50,395 nt of DNA from an uncultured Clostridia bacterium (GTDB lineage: Bacteria > Bacillota > Clostridia > Christensenellales > Aristaeellaceae): NCBI GenBank assembly GCA_946407745.1, contig CAMJPQ010000020.1, forward strand, positions 1-50,395, given 5' to 3'. Positions within the stretch are counted from its first letter, which is position 1. Each line of letters opens with the position of its first letter. Below, piece by piece: positions 8,851 through 17,715 of the stretch. The translations under genes and the position numbers were made by a program. Under the pieces are notes generated by a model that did not search any database, had not been told where the DNA came from, and saw nothing but the letters and a program-made list of their open reading frames with translations.

Positions 8851-10542
8851 CTATATTTCCGGGGACACCTTTCCGGAAACAGGCGTCAGCCGGCCATTTT
8901 CAATATATAGCTGCTTGTGGCAGACTGCCAGCGCGGCACGGCGGTGGGTGACGATGATCACTGTTTTTCCCTTCAGCGAGGTAATGTTCTTCAGCAGCTG
9001 GGCTTCGGTAGCCTCATCCAGGGCGGAGGTGGCTTCGTCCAGCAGCAGGATTGGCGCGCCTGAAAGCAGCGCACGGCCTACGGCGACACGCTGCGCCTGG
9101 CCCTCGGACAGCCCCATCCCCCGTTCACCGAGCACGGCGTCCAGACCAATTTCATCCACCAGCCGCTCCAGACAGACGATCTGAATGACCCGCTGCAGCT
9201 CCTCCTCCGTCACCTGGTCGGAGAACATGGTCAGGTTGGCCCGCAGTGTGCCGGAGAACAGTGTGTTGCCCTGGGGCACGTAGGCAAACAGCGCCCGGGT
9301 TCCTCGGCTGGCGGGGGAGATTTCAGGGCCGCTCACAAACAGCACCTGACCTGCGGTGGGCCTGTAAATGGCCAGCAGCAGCTGGAACAGGCTGGTTTTT
9401 CCGCCGCCGGAGCGGCCGGTAAGCGCCACAAAGTCGCCCCTGTGAATGGTGGCGCTGATATCGTTCAGCACCTCTCCGTCCCCATCCTCATAATGGAAGG
9501 AGACGTGCTCCAGGCGAATCTCGTCGAAATCTGTGAGATGGCTGCCTTCACGCTCGGCGGGCAGATCCACCACTTCCATCAGGCGCTCGGCTGAGCTCAC
9601 CACGCCGTAGGCCTGGCTGGCCATGGATACCGCGCTGGCGATCGGACCCTGCACGCGGCCGATGAGCTGGATCATCGCGGCCAGCCCGCCGTAGGTGAAG
9701 GTCCCCTGGTAGATGCGCACGCAGCCCCACAGGTTGCACAGCAGCCAGCCCAGGTCAAACAGCGAACCCATGCCCTGGTTCATCCAGTTGGAGAGACGGC
9801 CGTTGCGTATCTGCTCCTCCGCAAGCCCCTCCCTGCGGGCGTCGATTTGCCGCAGGGTGCGTTCCTCCGACATGGAGGCCTTGACCACGCGGATGTTCTC
9901 CAGGCTCTCCTGTGTGCTGGCGTGCAGGGCACCCTGCGCCTCCTGTACGCGGCGATGGCGCCGCTTCATGGGCTCGCGGAAGGCCAGCGTCAGTGCTGTG
10001 CCGGCCAGTGAGCCTGCCACCAGCACCGGAAGGAAGCGCCAGTCCATGGTGACGAGGATCACCGCCGCGCCAATGAAGGATACGGCTGTGCGCAGCAGCA
10101 TCGGCAGCAGGTTCAGCATACCGCCGCACACCACGCCAACATCGGAAAAGACGCGGTTCACCAGCTCTCCGCTGTGGTAGGGCTTGATGGCGGCATACTC
10201 CTTACCCATCAGCGAGGTGGTGACCATCCGCTGCATTTCCATCTGCAGGCGGACGGAAGAACGGAGGCGAAGCCGAGCCGACAGGGCGCTCAAAAGCCGC
10301 TCGGCAGCCATGATGACGACCAGCAGCGCGCCGTAAAGCCACAGCGCGGAGAGATCCTTGCCTGTGGCGCCGTCTATCAGTGAACGCGTTACCAGCGTGA
10401 GCCCGAGTGAGAGAAGCGACGCGGCCACACTGATGACGCTGATCAGGAGTACGCTTTTGCGCACTGGGGCGCTCCAGCGGTAAAGCGCGCGCAGCGCAGG
10501 ACTTTTCAGCGCACGCAGCGCCTTTCGCAGCTTGTCCGTCAC
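8851..10542 (-). CDS. ABC-type exporter, fused permease and ATPase
   Basis: The protein has 563 residues and a GTG start at 10542 behind AAGGAGG. The N-terminal half (about 1-320) is a six-helix type I exporter domain. The ATPase half has the Walker A motif LTGRSGGGKTSL, a signature LSEGQ (MGLSEGQAQRVAVGRALL; the usual LSGGQ has Gly where Glu stands here), Walker B ILLLDEATSALD and the switch histidine in VTHRRAAL. As a half-transporter it would act as a dimer with itself; the substrate cannot be read from the sequence. It is transcribed away from the NHLP-type export genes from its own promoter, so it could serve in the same export process, but nothing beyond position supports this. Confidence 0.88.
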   Translation of the reverse strand: MTDKLRKALRALKSPALRALYRWSAPVRKSVLLISVISVAASLLSLGLTLVTRSLIDGATGKDLSALWLYGALLVVIMAAERLLSALSARLRLRSSVRLQMEMQRMVTTSLMGKEYAAIKPYHSGELVNRVFSDVGVVCGGMLNLLPMLLRTAVSFIGAAVILVTMDWRFLPVLVAGSLAGTALTLAFREPMKRRHRRVQEAQGALHASTQESLENIRVVKASMSEERTLRQIDARREGLAEEQIRNGRLSNWMNQGMGSLFDLGWLLCNLWGCVRIYQGTFTYGGLAAMIQLIGRVQGPIASAVSMASQAYGVVSSAERLMEVVDLPAEREGSHLTDFDEIRLEHVSFHYEDGDGEVLNDISATIHRGDFVALTGRSGGGKTSLFQLLLAIYRPTAGQVLFVSGPEISPASRGTRALFAYVPQGNTLFSGTLRANLTMFSDQVTEEELQRVIQIVCLERLVDEIGLDAVLGERGMGLSEGQAQRVAVGRALLSGAPILLLDEATSALDEATEAQLLKNITSLKGKTVIIVTHRRAALAVCHKQLYIENGRLTPVSGKVSPEI

Positions 10543-10573
10543 AACCGCCTCCTTCTACAGGCTGATTACGGTA

Positions 10574-10602
10574 AGATTAGCCCAAACCAGTATGAAAATC
10601 AA
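10574..10602 (-). promoter_or_regulatory. Promoter of the ABC exporter gene
   Basis: On the minus strand TTGATT (10602-10597), a 17-nt spacer and TAATCT (10579-10574), about 30 nt before the GTG start. It is divergent from the promoter at 10730-10758. Confidence 0.65.
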
Positions 10603-10729
10603 GCCCTGTGAAGGAAAAACAGAGCAAACACGGCTGGCGGACCGGCACTGGTGCTGCGTGAAGCATTTCCGATAGGGAAAAAACCGCTGATGACGATGAA
10701 TGAAGCTGCTTTGGGAAAGAAAAAAACGC

Positions 10730-10758
10730 TTGCACAAAAAAAGCGGGTCGCTTATACT
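10730..10758 (+). promoter_or_regulatory. Promoter of the NHLP-type export operon
   Basis: TTGCAC (10730-10735), a 17-nt spacer and TATACT (10753-10758). A GAGGAG ribosome binding site precedes the first gene at 10797. Confidence 0.75.
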
Positions 10759-10796
10759 GTAAGCAATGAACAACAAATCAGAGAGGAGCACGCGGG

Positions 10797-11294
10797 ATGA
10801 GCGATAATAAGCCGGAGGAGAAGGTCAAGCTGTTCCGGGAAAAGAGCCTGGAGGCCATTGAATCCCCTGAGGCGCTGAATGACTACCTCAGGGTCACATC
10901 GCCCAAGGTGTGGCTGGTGCTGACAGCGGTGATTGCGCTGCTGGTGGGCGGCATACTGTGGGGAATTTTCGGCCGTGTGCACACTGTGGCAAATGTGGCG
11001 GTGGAGGTAGGGGAGAACAGGAGTGTCTGCTTTGCTCCCTATGAGCTAGCGGAAAAGATTGCCGGGCAGGGCATCATCAGCGTGAACGGACGTGAGTATC
11101 CGCTGCGCACCGGCACGGAGGTCGAGCACGCGGTGATGACCGAGGATACGGATGCAAAGCTGCTGCTGGAGGGAAACCTTCACGCGGGAGACTTGGTGGT
11201 GCTTCTCCCGCTGATCACCGACTTGGCGCCGGGCGTTTATGCCGGTGAAGCGGTGGTGGAGGATCTGCAGCCCATCTCCCTGCTGCTGCAGTGA
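10797..11294 (+). CDS. Short NHLP-type bacteriocin system secretion (HlyD-like) protein
   Basis: The protein has 165 residues. The N-terminus (LFREKSLEAIESPEALNDYL, then RVTSPKVWL) and the following membrane segment (about 38-60, ending GGILWGIFGRV) are typical of NHLP bacteriocin system secretion proteins, the membrane-fusion partners of leader-peptide exporters. Homologs usually carry a much longer extracellular part with a coiled coil and lipoyl-like halves; here only about 100 residues follow the membrane segment, in beta-rich sequence, so this is a minimal form. It is the first gene of a three-gene operon with two ABC transporters, 12 nt before the next start. The role is inferred from family and context. 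Confidence 0.75.
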   Translation: MSDNKPEEKVKLFREKSLEAIESPEALNDYLRVTSPKVWLVLTAVIALLVGGILWGIFGRVHTVANVAVEVGENRSVCFAPYELAEKIAGQGIISVNGREYPLRTGTEVEHAVMTEDTDAKLLLEGNLHAGDLVVLLPLITDLAPGVYAGEAVVEDLQPISLLLQ

Positions 11295-11306
11295 GGAGGT
11301 GGGAGC

Positions 11307-13484
11307 GTGTTTACGAAACCGAAGGTGCCCGCGCCGCAGGAAAAGGGCGTAGTGAATGCCCCGGTGATCATGCAGATGGAGGCGCTGGAGTGCGGCGCGG
11401 CCTGCCTGACCATGATTATGCACTACTACCGCATGTTTATCCCGCTGGAGCAGGCCAGGGTGGACTGCGGCGTATCCATGGACGGCGCCAGTGCCAAGAA
11501 TATCCTGGTCGCTGCGCGAAGCTACGGCATGAAGGCAAACGCCTGGCGCCTGGAGCCGGTAGACCTGTTGGAGGAGGGCCCTTTCCCCTGCATCGTTCAT
11601 TGGGGCTTCAACCATTTTGTGGTGCTGTGCGGCTTCAAGGGACGGCGCGCTGTGATCAACGACCCGGCCAGAGGCAGGGTCACTGTGGAGTGGGACGAGT
11701 TTGACCGGGAGTTTACCGGCGTCGCGATGACCTTTGAACCCGGAGAGAGCTTCCAGCCGTCCGGCAAACCAAAGTCTGTATACGCATACGCCAAGGAGCG
11801 GCTGAAGGGGACAGGCATGGCCGCCGCTTTTGTGGTGCTCACCGCTACGATATCCTCACTCCTGGGGATTATCAGCCCGGCCTTCAGCCGGACCTTCCTG
11901 GACCGGCTGCTGACGCGGCAGAACCCGGAATGGCTGCCCGCCTTCATGGGGCTGTATGCGCTGCTGGCACTGGTCAGCATTGTGGTAACCTGGATCTCAA
12001 CAATCTATTCATTGCGCATTCAGGGAAAGATGGCGGCCTACGGCAGTGCGTCCTACCTGTGGAAGGTGCTGCGGCTGCCCATGCAGTTTTTCACGCAGCG
12101 CCTGTCCGCGGATATTGCCGACCGGCAGGCCACCAACGCCGGCATCGCCGGCACCATGATCCGCACCCTGGCGCCCCTTGCGCTGCAGGCGCTGATGATG
12201 GTGTTCTATCTTGTGGTGATGATCCGCTACAACTGGGTGATGGCGGTCATCGGCGTAGGCGCCATTGTGCTGAATCTGGCAGTTTCTTCCTATATAACAG
12301 TGCGGCGCGTGAATATCACCCGCGTGCAGCAGAGGGACGCGGCAAAGCTCTCCTCTGCCACCATGTCGGGCATCAGCATGATCGAGACCATCAAGGCTGC
12401 GGGGGCTGAGAACGGCTACTTCGGCCGCTGGTCCGGCTATCAGGCAAGCGTCAATACCCAGTCTGTTTTCTATACAAGGCTCAACCTGATCCTCGGTGCC
12501 CTTCCGAGCCTGATTACAGGGCTTGCCAATCTGGCCGTGCTGGCGCTGGGCGTTCTGCTGGTGCTGAACGGGGAGTTTACGCCGGGCATGGTCATGGCCT
12601 TCCAGGGCTTCCTCTCCGCGTTCATGAGCCCGGCCTCCGCACTGATTGAGGCAGGGCAGTCGCTGCAGGAGATGATCACGCAGGTGGAGCGCGTGGACGA
12701 TGTGATGAGCTACAAAGAGGACCAGGCGTTTGCGCCGCAGGAGAAAAAAGAGGAGTACAGGAAGCTCTCCGGCGCGATTGAGCTGCGGAACGTGACCTTC
12801 GGCTATTCCCGCCTGGGAAAGCCCCAGATCACCGACTTTTCCATGACGGTCAAGCCCGGGCAGAAGATTGCCTTTGTCGGCAGGACCGGCTGCGGCAAGT
12901 CTACGCTGGCCAAGCTGATCTCGGGCCTTTACCGCCCCTGGAGCGGCACGGTGACCTTTGACGGAGTGCCTCTGGATCAGATCGACCGGGATGTGTTCAC
13001 CGGTTCCGTGAGTGTGATCGATCAGGACATCACCCTCTTTGAGGATACCATCTCAGAGAACATCCGCATGTGGGACAGTGCCATCGAGGACTTTGAGGTG
13101 ACCCTCGCGGCGAGGGACGCGGGCATCTATGACGACATCGTGGTCCGGGAGGGCGGCTTCGGCCACAAGCTGCTGGACGGCGGCCGCGACCTGTCCGGCG
13201 GGCAGCGGCAGCGGCTGGAGATTGCCCGCGCGCTGGCGCAGGACCCCACCATCTGCATCATGGATGAGGCGACCTCCGCCCTGGATGCCAAGACGGAGTA
13301 TGACGTGATCCGTTCCATCAATGACCGCGGTATTACCTGCATCATCATCGCGCACCGGTTGTCCACTATACGTGACTGCGACGAAATCATCGTGCTGGAC
13401 AAGGGGAGGATTGTCGAGCGCGGCACCCATGAGGAGCTGTACGCCCGGGGCGAGATGTATGCGAGCCTGGTCAGCAATGAGTGA
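11307..13484 (+). CDS. NHLP-type ABC exporter with peptidase C39 domain
   Basis: The protein has 725 residues and begins at GTG 11307 behind GAGGAGGTGGGAG. Residues 1-140 form a papain-like C39 peptidase that should cleave a double-glycine leader: catalytic C29 in LECGAACLTM, H103 in HFVVLCG and D119 in NDPA are all present. A six-helix permease (about 155-450) and an ATPase follow, with Walker A VGRTGCGKSTLAKL, signature LSGGQRQRLEIARALA, Walker B TICIMDEATSALD and the H-loop IIAHRLST. Such proteins mature and export ribosomally made peptides. No candidate precursor peptide or modification enzyme is visible beside it. The stop overlaps the region just upstream of the partner transporter gene, so the two are co-expressed. 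Confidence 0.9.
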   Translation: MFTKPKVPAPQEKGVVNAPVIMQMEALECGAACLTMIMHYYRMFIPLEQARVDCGVSMDGASAKNILVAARSYGMKANAWRLEPVDLLEEGPFPCIVHWGFNHFVVLCGFKGRRAVINDPARGRVTVEWDEFDREFTGVAMTFEPGESFQPSGKPKSVYAYAKERLKGTGMAAAFVVLTATISSLLGIISPAFSRTFLDRLLTRQNPEWLPAFMGLYALLALVSIVVTWISTIYSLRIQGKMAAYGSASYLWKVLRLPMQFFTQRLSADIADRQATNAGIAGTMIRTLAPLALQALMMVFYLVVMIRYNWVMAVIGVGAIVLNLAVSSYITVRRVNITRVQQRDAAKLSSATMSGISMIETIKAAGAENGYFGRWSGYQASVNTQSVFYTRLNLILGALPSLITGLANLAVLALGVLLVLNGEFTPGMVMAFQGFLSAFMSPASALIEAGQSLQEMITQVERVDDVMSYKEDQAFAPQEKKEEYRKLSGAIELRNVTFGYSRLGKPQITDFSMTVKPGQKIAFVGRTGCGKSTLAKLISGLYRPWSGTVTFDGVPLDQIDRDVFTGSVSVIDQDITLFEDTISENIRMWDSAIEDFEVTLAARDAGIYDDIVVREGGFGHKLLDGGRDLSGGQRQRLEIARALAQDPTICIMDEATSALDAKTEYDVIRSINDRGITCIIIAHRLSTIRDCDEIIVLDKGRIVERGTHEELYARGEMYASLVSNE

Positions 13485-13498
13485 AAGGGGGAGGACAC

Positions 13499-15688
13499 GT
13501 GGGCTGGTTCGATGATCAGATCGAATTCCGGAAAAAGCATGAACGGGAGCTCCTCGCGGACTCCTTTGACAACATCGCCAGGTCAGTTACCGGCCGCAGA
13601 ACCCACAGCATGCTGCGGGACGACGCGGATGTGAGCGACGCGGTGTCCGCCCTGCTGCGCCACATGGGAGTGCGGGAGAGGGAGGTGCCAGCCAGCATCA
13701 AGGGGCTGGAGGACCGGCTTGACTATCTGCTCTCATCAACAGGCATACTCTACAGGCGGGTGGACCTGAAACGCGGCTGGCACGCCGACGCCATGGGTGC
13801 CATGATCACCGCGCTGGCGGAGGAAGGGACCGTGATTGCTGTTCTGCCCTCCGGCCACGGCGGATATGAGTACGCGGATCCAAATACGGGCGAGCGGGTG
13901 CGGGTGACCGCGTCTGCAGAAAAGAAGATCAGCAGCGAGGCCCTCTGCTTCTATCGCCCCCTGCCCGCGCACGCACTGAAAATTCGAGACCTGCTGATGT
14001 ATATGGTCAGTTGCCTGACCGCGCGCGATGTGATCAGCTTTGGCGTGTCCGCGCTGGCCATCGCACTGGTTGGCTTACTGATGCCCGCGCTGAACCGTGT
14101 GATGATGGGCGATGTGATCCGCACAGGCAGCCACCAGCTGCTGTTCGCGGTGGTCTCGTTCATGACCTTCACGACGATTGGCACTCTGCTGCTGTCCGTG
14201 ATACGCGCCCTGCTGCTGAGCCGCATCCGCCTGAAGCTGAGCCTGAACATCAATGCGGCCACGATGATGCGGATACTGGCACTGCCGGCATCCTTCTTCA
14301 AGGATTATTCCGCCGGCGAGCTCAACCAGTACATCAGCTACATGGACGGCCTTTGCGTCACCATTGTGGATTCTGTCTTCTCCACCGCGGTGACGGGCGT
14401 GTTCTCTCTGGTCTATTTGGCGCAGATCTTTGCCTTTGCGCCAAGCCTTGTGTGGCCCAGTGTGCTGGTGACGCTGCTGACCCTGGGCGTGAGTCTCCTC
14501 TCCGCGATGGTGCAGATGCGCATCGATGCGGACAAGATGGTGTACAGCGCCAAGGAGCGCGGCCTTGTGTATGCTCTGATCACAGGCATACAGAAGCTGA
14601 GACTCTCAGGCGCCGAAAACCGCGCCTTTGTCAAGTGGTCCGAGCTGTACACGAAAAGCGCTCAGCTGACCTATAATCCACCGGCTGTCATTCGCCTCTC
14701 ACCGGTTGTGACCACTGCCATCTCCATGATCGGCACCGGTGTGATGTACTATGTCGCCACGGTCAGCCAGGTCAGCGTATCGGATTACTTTGCCTTCAAT
14801 TCGGCCTACGCCTACATCTCCAGCGCGTTTGCCTCCCTCACCTCCGTGGCCCTGTCGGCTGCCTCGGTCAAGCCGGTGATCGCCATCATCAAGCCGCTGC
14901 TGGAAGCGGTGCCCGAGGCGGTGGAGACCCGCGAGACCGTCACCCGACTGAGCGGCGCCATTGAGCTGGCCCACGTTACCTTTGGCTATGATCCGGAGCG
15001 CAAGCCGCTCTTTGACGATTTCAGCCTGAAGATTCCGGCCAGACAGTATGTGGCCATTGTCGGCAAAAGCGGCAGCGGAAAGTCCACCCTGGTGCGCCTG
15101 CTGCTGGGCTTCGAAAAGCCGCTGCGCGGGGTGATCAACTTTGACAACAAGGATATGGAGCAACTGGACCTTCGCTCTCTCCGCCGCCATATCGGCACGG
15201 TGATGCAGGATGGCCGCCTCTTTTCCGGGTCGATCTTTGAGAACATCACCATCTCCGCACCGATGCTGACGCTGCAGGAGGCATGGGACGCGGCGGAAAT
15301 TGCCGGTATAGCGGACGACATCCGCGACATGCCGATGGGGATGAACACGATACTGCAGGAGGGAGGCGGCACCATCTCCGGCGGCCAGCGGCAGCGGCTG
15401 ATGATCGCCAGGGCTGTGGCGCCCAAGCCGAAAATACTGATTTTTGACGAAGCCACCAGTGCGCTGGACAACATCACGCAAAAGAAGGTCGCTGAGGCGC
15501 TGGACGCCATGAAATGTACCCGCATTGTCATCGCGCACCGCCTGTCCACCATCCGCCACTGTGACCGGATACTGGTGCTGGATGAGGGGCGGATCGCTGA
15601 GGACGGCACCTATGAACAGCTGATCGCCCGCAACGGTGTTTTCGCGGAGCTGGTGAAGCGCCAGCGGCTGGATGCCGACCCGGCCTGA
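13499..15688 (+). CDS. NHLP-type ABC exporter permease/ATPase without peptidase
   Basis: The protein has 729 residues. GTG 13499 is chosen because GGGGGAGG (13487-13494) lies just upstream; the GTG at 13481 overlaps the preceding stop. In place of a peptidase it has about 160 non-catalytic residues, then the permease helices and an ATPase with Walker A VGKSGSGKSTLVRLL, signature ISGGQRQRLMIARAVA and Walker B ILIFDEATSALD. In NHLP systems this kind of second transporter accompanies the C39 exporter, probably as its dimer partner. The operon ends 27 nt later at a perfect 12-bp terminator stem. Confidence 0.88.
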   Translation: MGWFDDQIEFRKKHERELLADSFDNIARSVTGRRTHSMLRDDADVSDAVSALLRHMGVREREVPASIKGLEDRLDYLLSSTGILYRRVDLKRGWHADAMGAMITALAEEGTVIAVLPSGHGGYEYADPNTGERVRVTASAEKKISSEALCFYRPLPAHALKIRDLLMYMVSCLTARDVISFGVSALAIALVGLLMPALNRVMMGDVIRTGSHQLLFAVVSFMTFTTIGTLLLSVIRALLLSRIRLKLSLNINAATMMRILALPASFFKDYSAGELNQYISYMDGLCVTIVDSVFSTAVTGVFSLVYLAQIFAFAPSLVWPSVLVTLLTLGVSLLSAMVQMRIDADKMVYSAKERGLVYALITGIQKLRLSGAENRAFVKWSELYTKSAQLTYNPPAVIRLSPVVTTAISMIGTGVMYYVATVSQVSVSDYFAFNSAYAYISSAFASLTSVALSAASVKPVIAIIKPLLEAVPEAVETRETVTRLSGAIELAHVTFGYDPERKPLFDDFSLKIPARQYVAIVGKSGSGKSTLVRLLLGFEKPLRGVINFDNKDMEQLDLRSLRRHIGTVMQDGRLFSGSIFENITISAPMLTLQEAWDAAEIAGIADDIRDMPMGMNTILQEGGGTISGGQRQRLMIARAVAPKPKILIFDEATSALDNITQKKVAEALDAMKCTRIVIAHRLSTIRHCDRILVLDEGRIAEDGTYEQLIARNGVFAELVKRQRLDADPA

Positions 15689-15714
15689 TTCTGAAAGAAG
15701 AACAAGGTTTCATG

Positions 15715-15755
15715 AAAGCACACCGCACACGGCCCAAAGCCCGCGGTGTGCTTTT
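15715..15755 (+). terminator. Terminator of the NHLP-type export operon
   Basis: A perfect 12-bp stem (15715-15726 with 15743-15754), a 16-nt loop and four T at its end. It separates the export operon from the glycan genes. Confidence 0.85.
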
Positions 15756-15852
15756 CAAAAAAACAAAAGAAGTGCAGTCTGCAAAACACATACGCTGGAA
15801 ACGATTGCCATATTTTTTCCCTCAGAGTGCGGAATTCACAGCCAAAAAACGC

Positions 15853-15881
15853 TTGAAAAAGAGTAAAGATAATACTATACT
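15853..15881 (+). promoter_or_regulatory. Promoter of the BY-kinase / giant protein operon
   Basis: TTGAAA (15853-15858), a 17-nt spacer and TATACT (15876-15881). The 332-nt interval 15689-16020 holds the previous terminator, this promoter and a leader of about 130 nt that carries a short GGCAGC/GCTGCC inverted repeat (15928-15941). I see no gene in it. Confidence 0.78.
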
Positions 15882-16020
15882 AAAATCTGTACTTTTGTGT
15901 GCTTCTTTTGGCATTGCACAAGAGTGTGGCAGCGGGCTGCCGGTGCCGAAAACAAGGACAGCATTCTGTTCACCACAGTGGCAGGGCGCGGCGGTCCGGA
16001 CAGGGAGCTGATGTGCGGAT

Positions 16021-17715
16021 ATGAACAAACGGAGAACCCAACAGATCAACCTGGTGCAGCTGGCGCTGTACATACTCAAGCGCTGCTGGCTGCTGATACT
16101 GTGCGCGGCCGTCGGCTTTGGGCTGATGTATTACAGGGCATCCAAAAGGCCGGACGCCTACACGACATCCGGCACAATGTACATCGTCAACGCGAACCCG
16201 AACCTGGTCAATTACGGCTATACCAACACCTCGGACCTGAACAGCGCGGTGGCCCTGATCAACACCTACAGCGTGGTGGTCCGCAGCGAGCTGGTGATGA
16301 ACCGCGTGCTGGAGTATCAGGTGGATGCGCGCTCGGAGGACGGCACGGTTTACCAGGAACTGCTGAGCCAGAAGTATCCGGGGCTCACGGCCGCCTATAT
16401 CGCGAACTCCATCTCCATGAGCTCTGTCAATGAAACCGGCATGGTGCGCGTCAGCTGCACCACGAACGAGCCGGAGAAATCGGCGGACATCTGCAACGCG
16501 GTGCTGCAGGTCGCCCCGGATGCCATCAAGCAGGTGGTGGGCGCGGGCCAGGCCGAGATGGTGGACTCCGCCAAAACGCCGCTGCTGCCAAACTCCCGGG
16601 GCGAAATTAACCAGGGCCTCAGGGGCGCGCTCGTCGGTGCCGTGGCGGCAGCCGCGCTGCTGGCGCTGCTGTTCCTGCTGAACCGCAAGGTGACCGGCAC
16701 GGATGACCTGACGGACAATTACACGCCGCCGGTGCTCACCTCCATCAAACGGAGCAGGGAGAAGAGCGAGGACGCGGGGCGGTTTCTTCTCAGCGAGAAG
16801 AGCCCCATGGAAGTGGTGGAAAGCTACGCCAAGCTGCGGATGAACCTGTTCTACACCCTGGTGGAACGGCCGAACCATGCGGTGGTTGTCACCAGCGCTG
16901 TTTCCGGCGAGGGTAAATCGACCATTGCGGCAAACCTGGCCATCTCTTGCGCCATCAGCGGCAAGAGGGTGCTGCTGATAGACGCCGACATGCGCCGCGC
17001 CTGTCAGCAGGATATCTTCCACTATGATCCCAAGTCGCCGGGCCTTTCCGACGTGCTGGCCGGCACAGCCCGCTGGCAGGATGTACTCCTGGATTCCGGG
17101 CACAGCGGAATGATCATCCTTCCGGCCGGCACCATTCCGCCCAACCCGGCGGAGCTGCTGGAGTCCAGGCATATGGACGTGCTGCTGGAGGAGCTGGGCG
17201 AGGCATTTGACCTGATCCTCATGGACGTGCCGCCGGTCAACATCGTCTCGGATCCGCTGGCGCTGTCCGGCAAGACAGCGGGCGCCCTCTTCGTGGTGCG
17301 GCAGAATTTCTCCGACCACAGGGAGATACGGCGCGCGCTGACCGCCGCGGAGATGACCGACATGAACCTGCTGGGCTTCATCTTCTACGGCGAGAACCTG
17401 CGGCAGGGAAACTATTACAGCCGGAAATACTACAAGAGCTACTACCATAAATACGACAACCGTGCCCGGGCGGCCAGCGCAGCAGCGCAGTCGGACGGGG
17501 AAAGAAAGCTGACCGGGGAATCATTTGCCCCGGATGATGATAAAAAAACCACTGAAGTAGCGCCTTTCAACCAGAACAATGAGGAGGAGAGTACCCATGC
17601 GGATGAGAAAAGTCAGGAAGCTCGGGCTGCTGATACTGATTCTGATGCTGATCGCAACGGTCGCAGGCGGAGGAGCAGAGGCAGCGCAGGGACTGCAGAT
17701 TCCGACATTAACTGA
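16021..17715 (+). CDS. Fused Wzz-type chain-length protein and BY tyrosine kinase
   Basis: The protein has 564 residues. The N-terminus is a Wzz/CapA-like domain with two membrane segments (about 23-39 and 205-222) enclosing an extracellular region. The C-terminal half is a bacterial tyrosine kinase with Walker A VSGEGKSTIAANLA (from about 295), Walker A' LLIDADMRR (D321), Walker B LILMDVPP (D402) and a tyrosine-rich autophosphorylation cluster near 465-480 (NYYSRKYYKSYYHKY). Such kinases control the length and export of capsule or exopolysaccharide. Firmicutes often split the two halves into separate proteins; here they are fused. After the cluster comes a long acidic then Arg-rich tail. The last 119 nt overlap the next gene out of frame, covering that gene's signal peptide. 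The ribosome binding site (GGGAG, 13 nt upstream) is poor. Confidence 0.9.
   Translation: MNKRRTQQINLVQLALYILKRCWLLILCAAVGFGLMYYRASKRPDAYTTSGTMYIVNANPNLVNYGYTNTSDLNSAVALINTYSVVVRSELVMNRVLEYQVDARSEDGTVYQELLSQKYPGLTAAYIANSISMSSVNETGMVRVSCTTNEPEKSADICNAVLQVAPDAIKQVVGAGQAEMVDSAKTPLLPNSRGEINQGLRGALVGAVAAAALLALLFLLNRKVTGTDDLTDNYTPPVLTSIKRSREKSEDAGRFLLSEKSPMEVVESYAKLRMNLFYTLVERPNHAVVVTSAVSGEGKSTIAANLAISCAISGKRVLLIDADMRRACQQDIFHYDPKSPGLSDVLAGTARWQDVLLDSGHSGMIILPAGTIPPNPAELLESRHMDVLLEELGEAFDLILMDVPPVNIVSDPLALSGKTAGALFVVRQNFSDHREIRRALTAAEMTDMNLLGFIFYGENLRQGNYYSRKYYKSYYHKYDNRARAASAAAQSDGERKLTGESFAPDDDKKTTEVAPFNQNNEEESTHADEKSQEARAADTDSDADRNGRRRRSRGSAGTADSDIN

Noticed and set aside
15970-17448. Long minus-strand open frame opposite the BY-kinase gene
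   Set aside because: Complement effect; the kinase motifs on the plus strand are complete.
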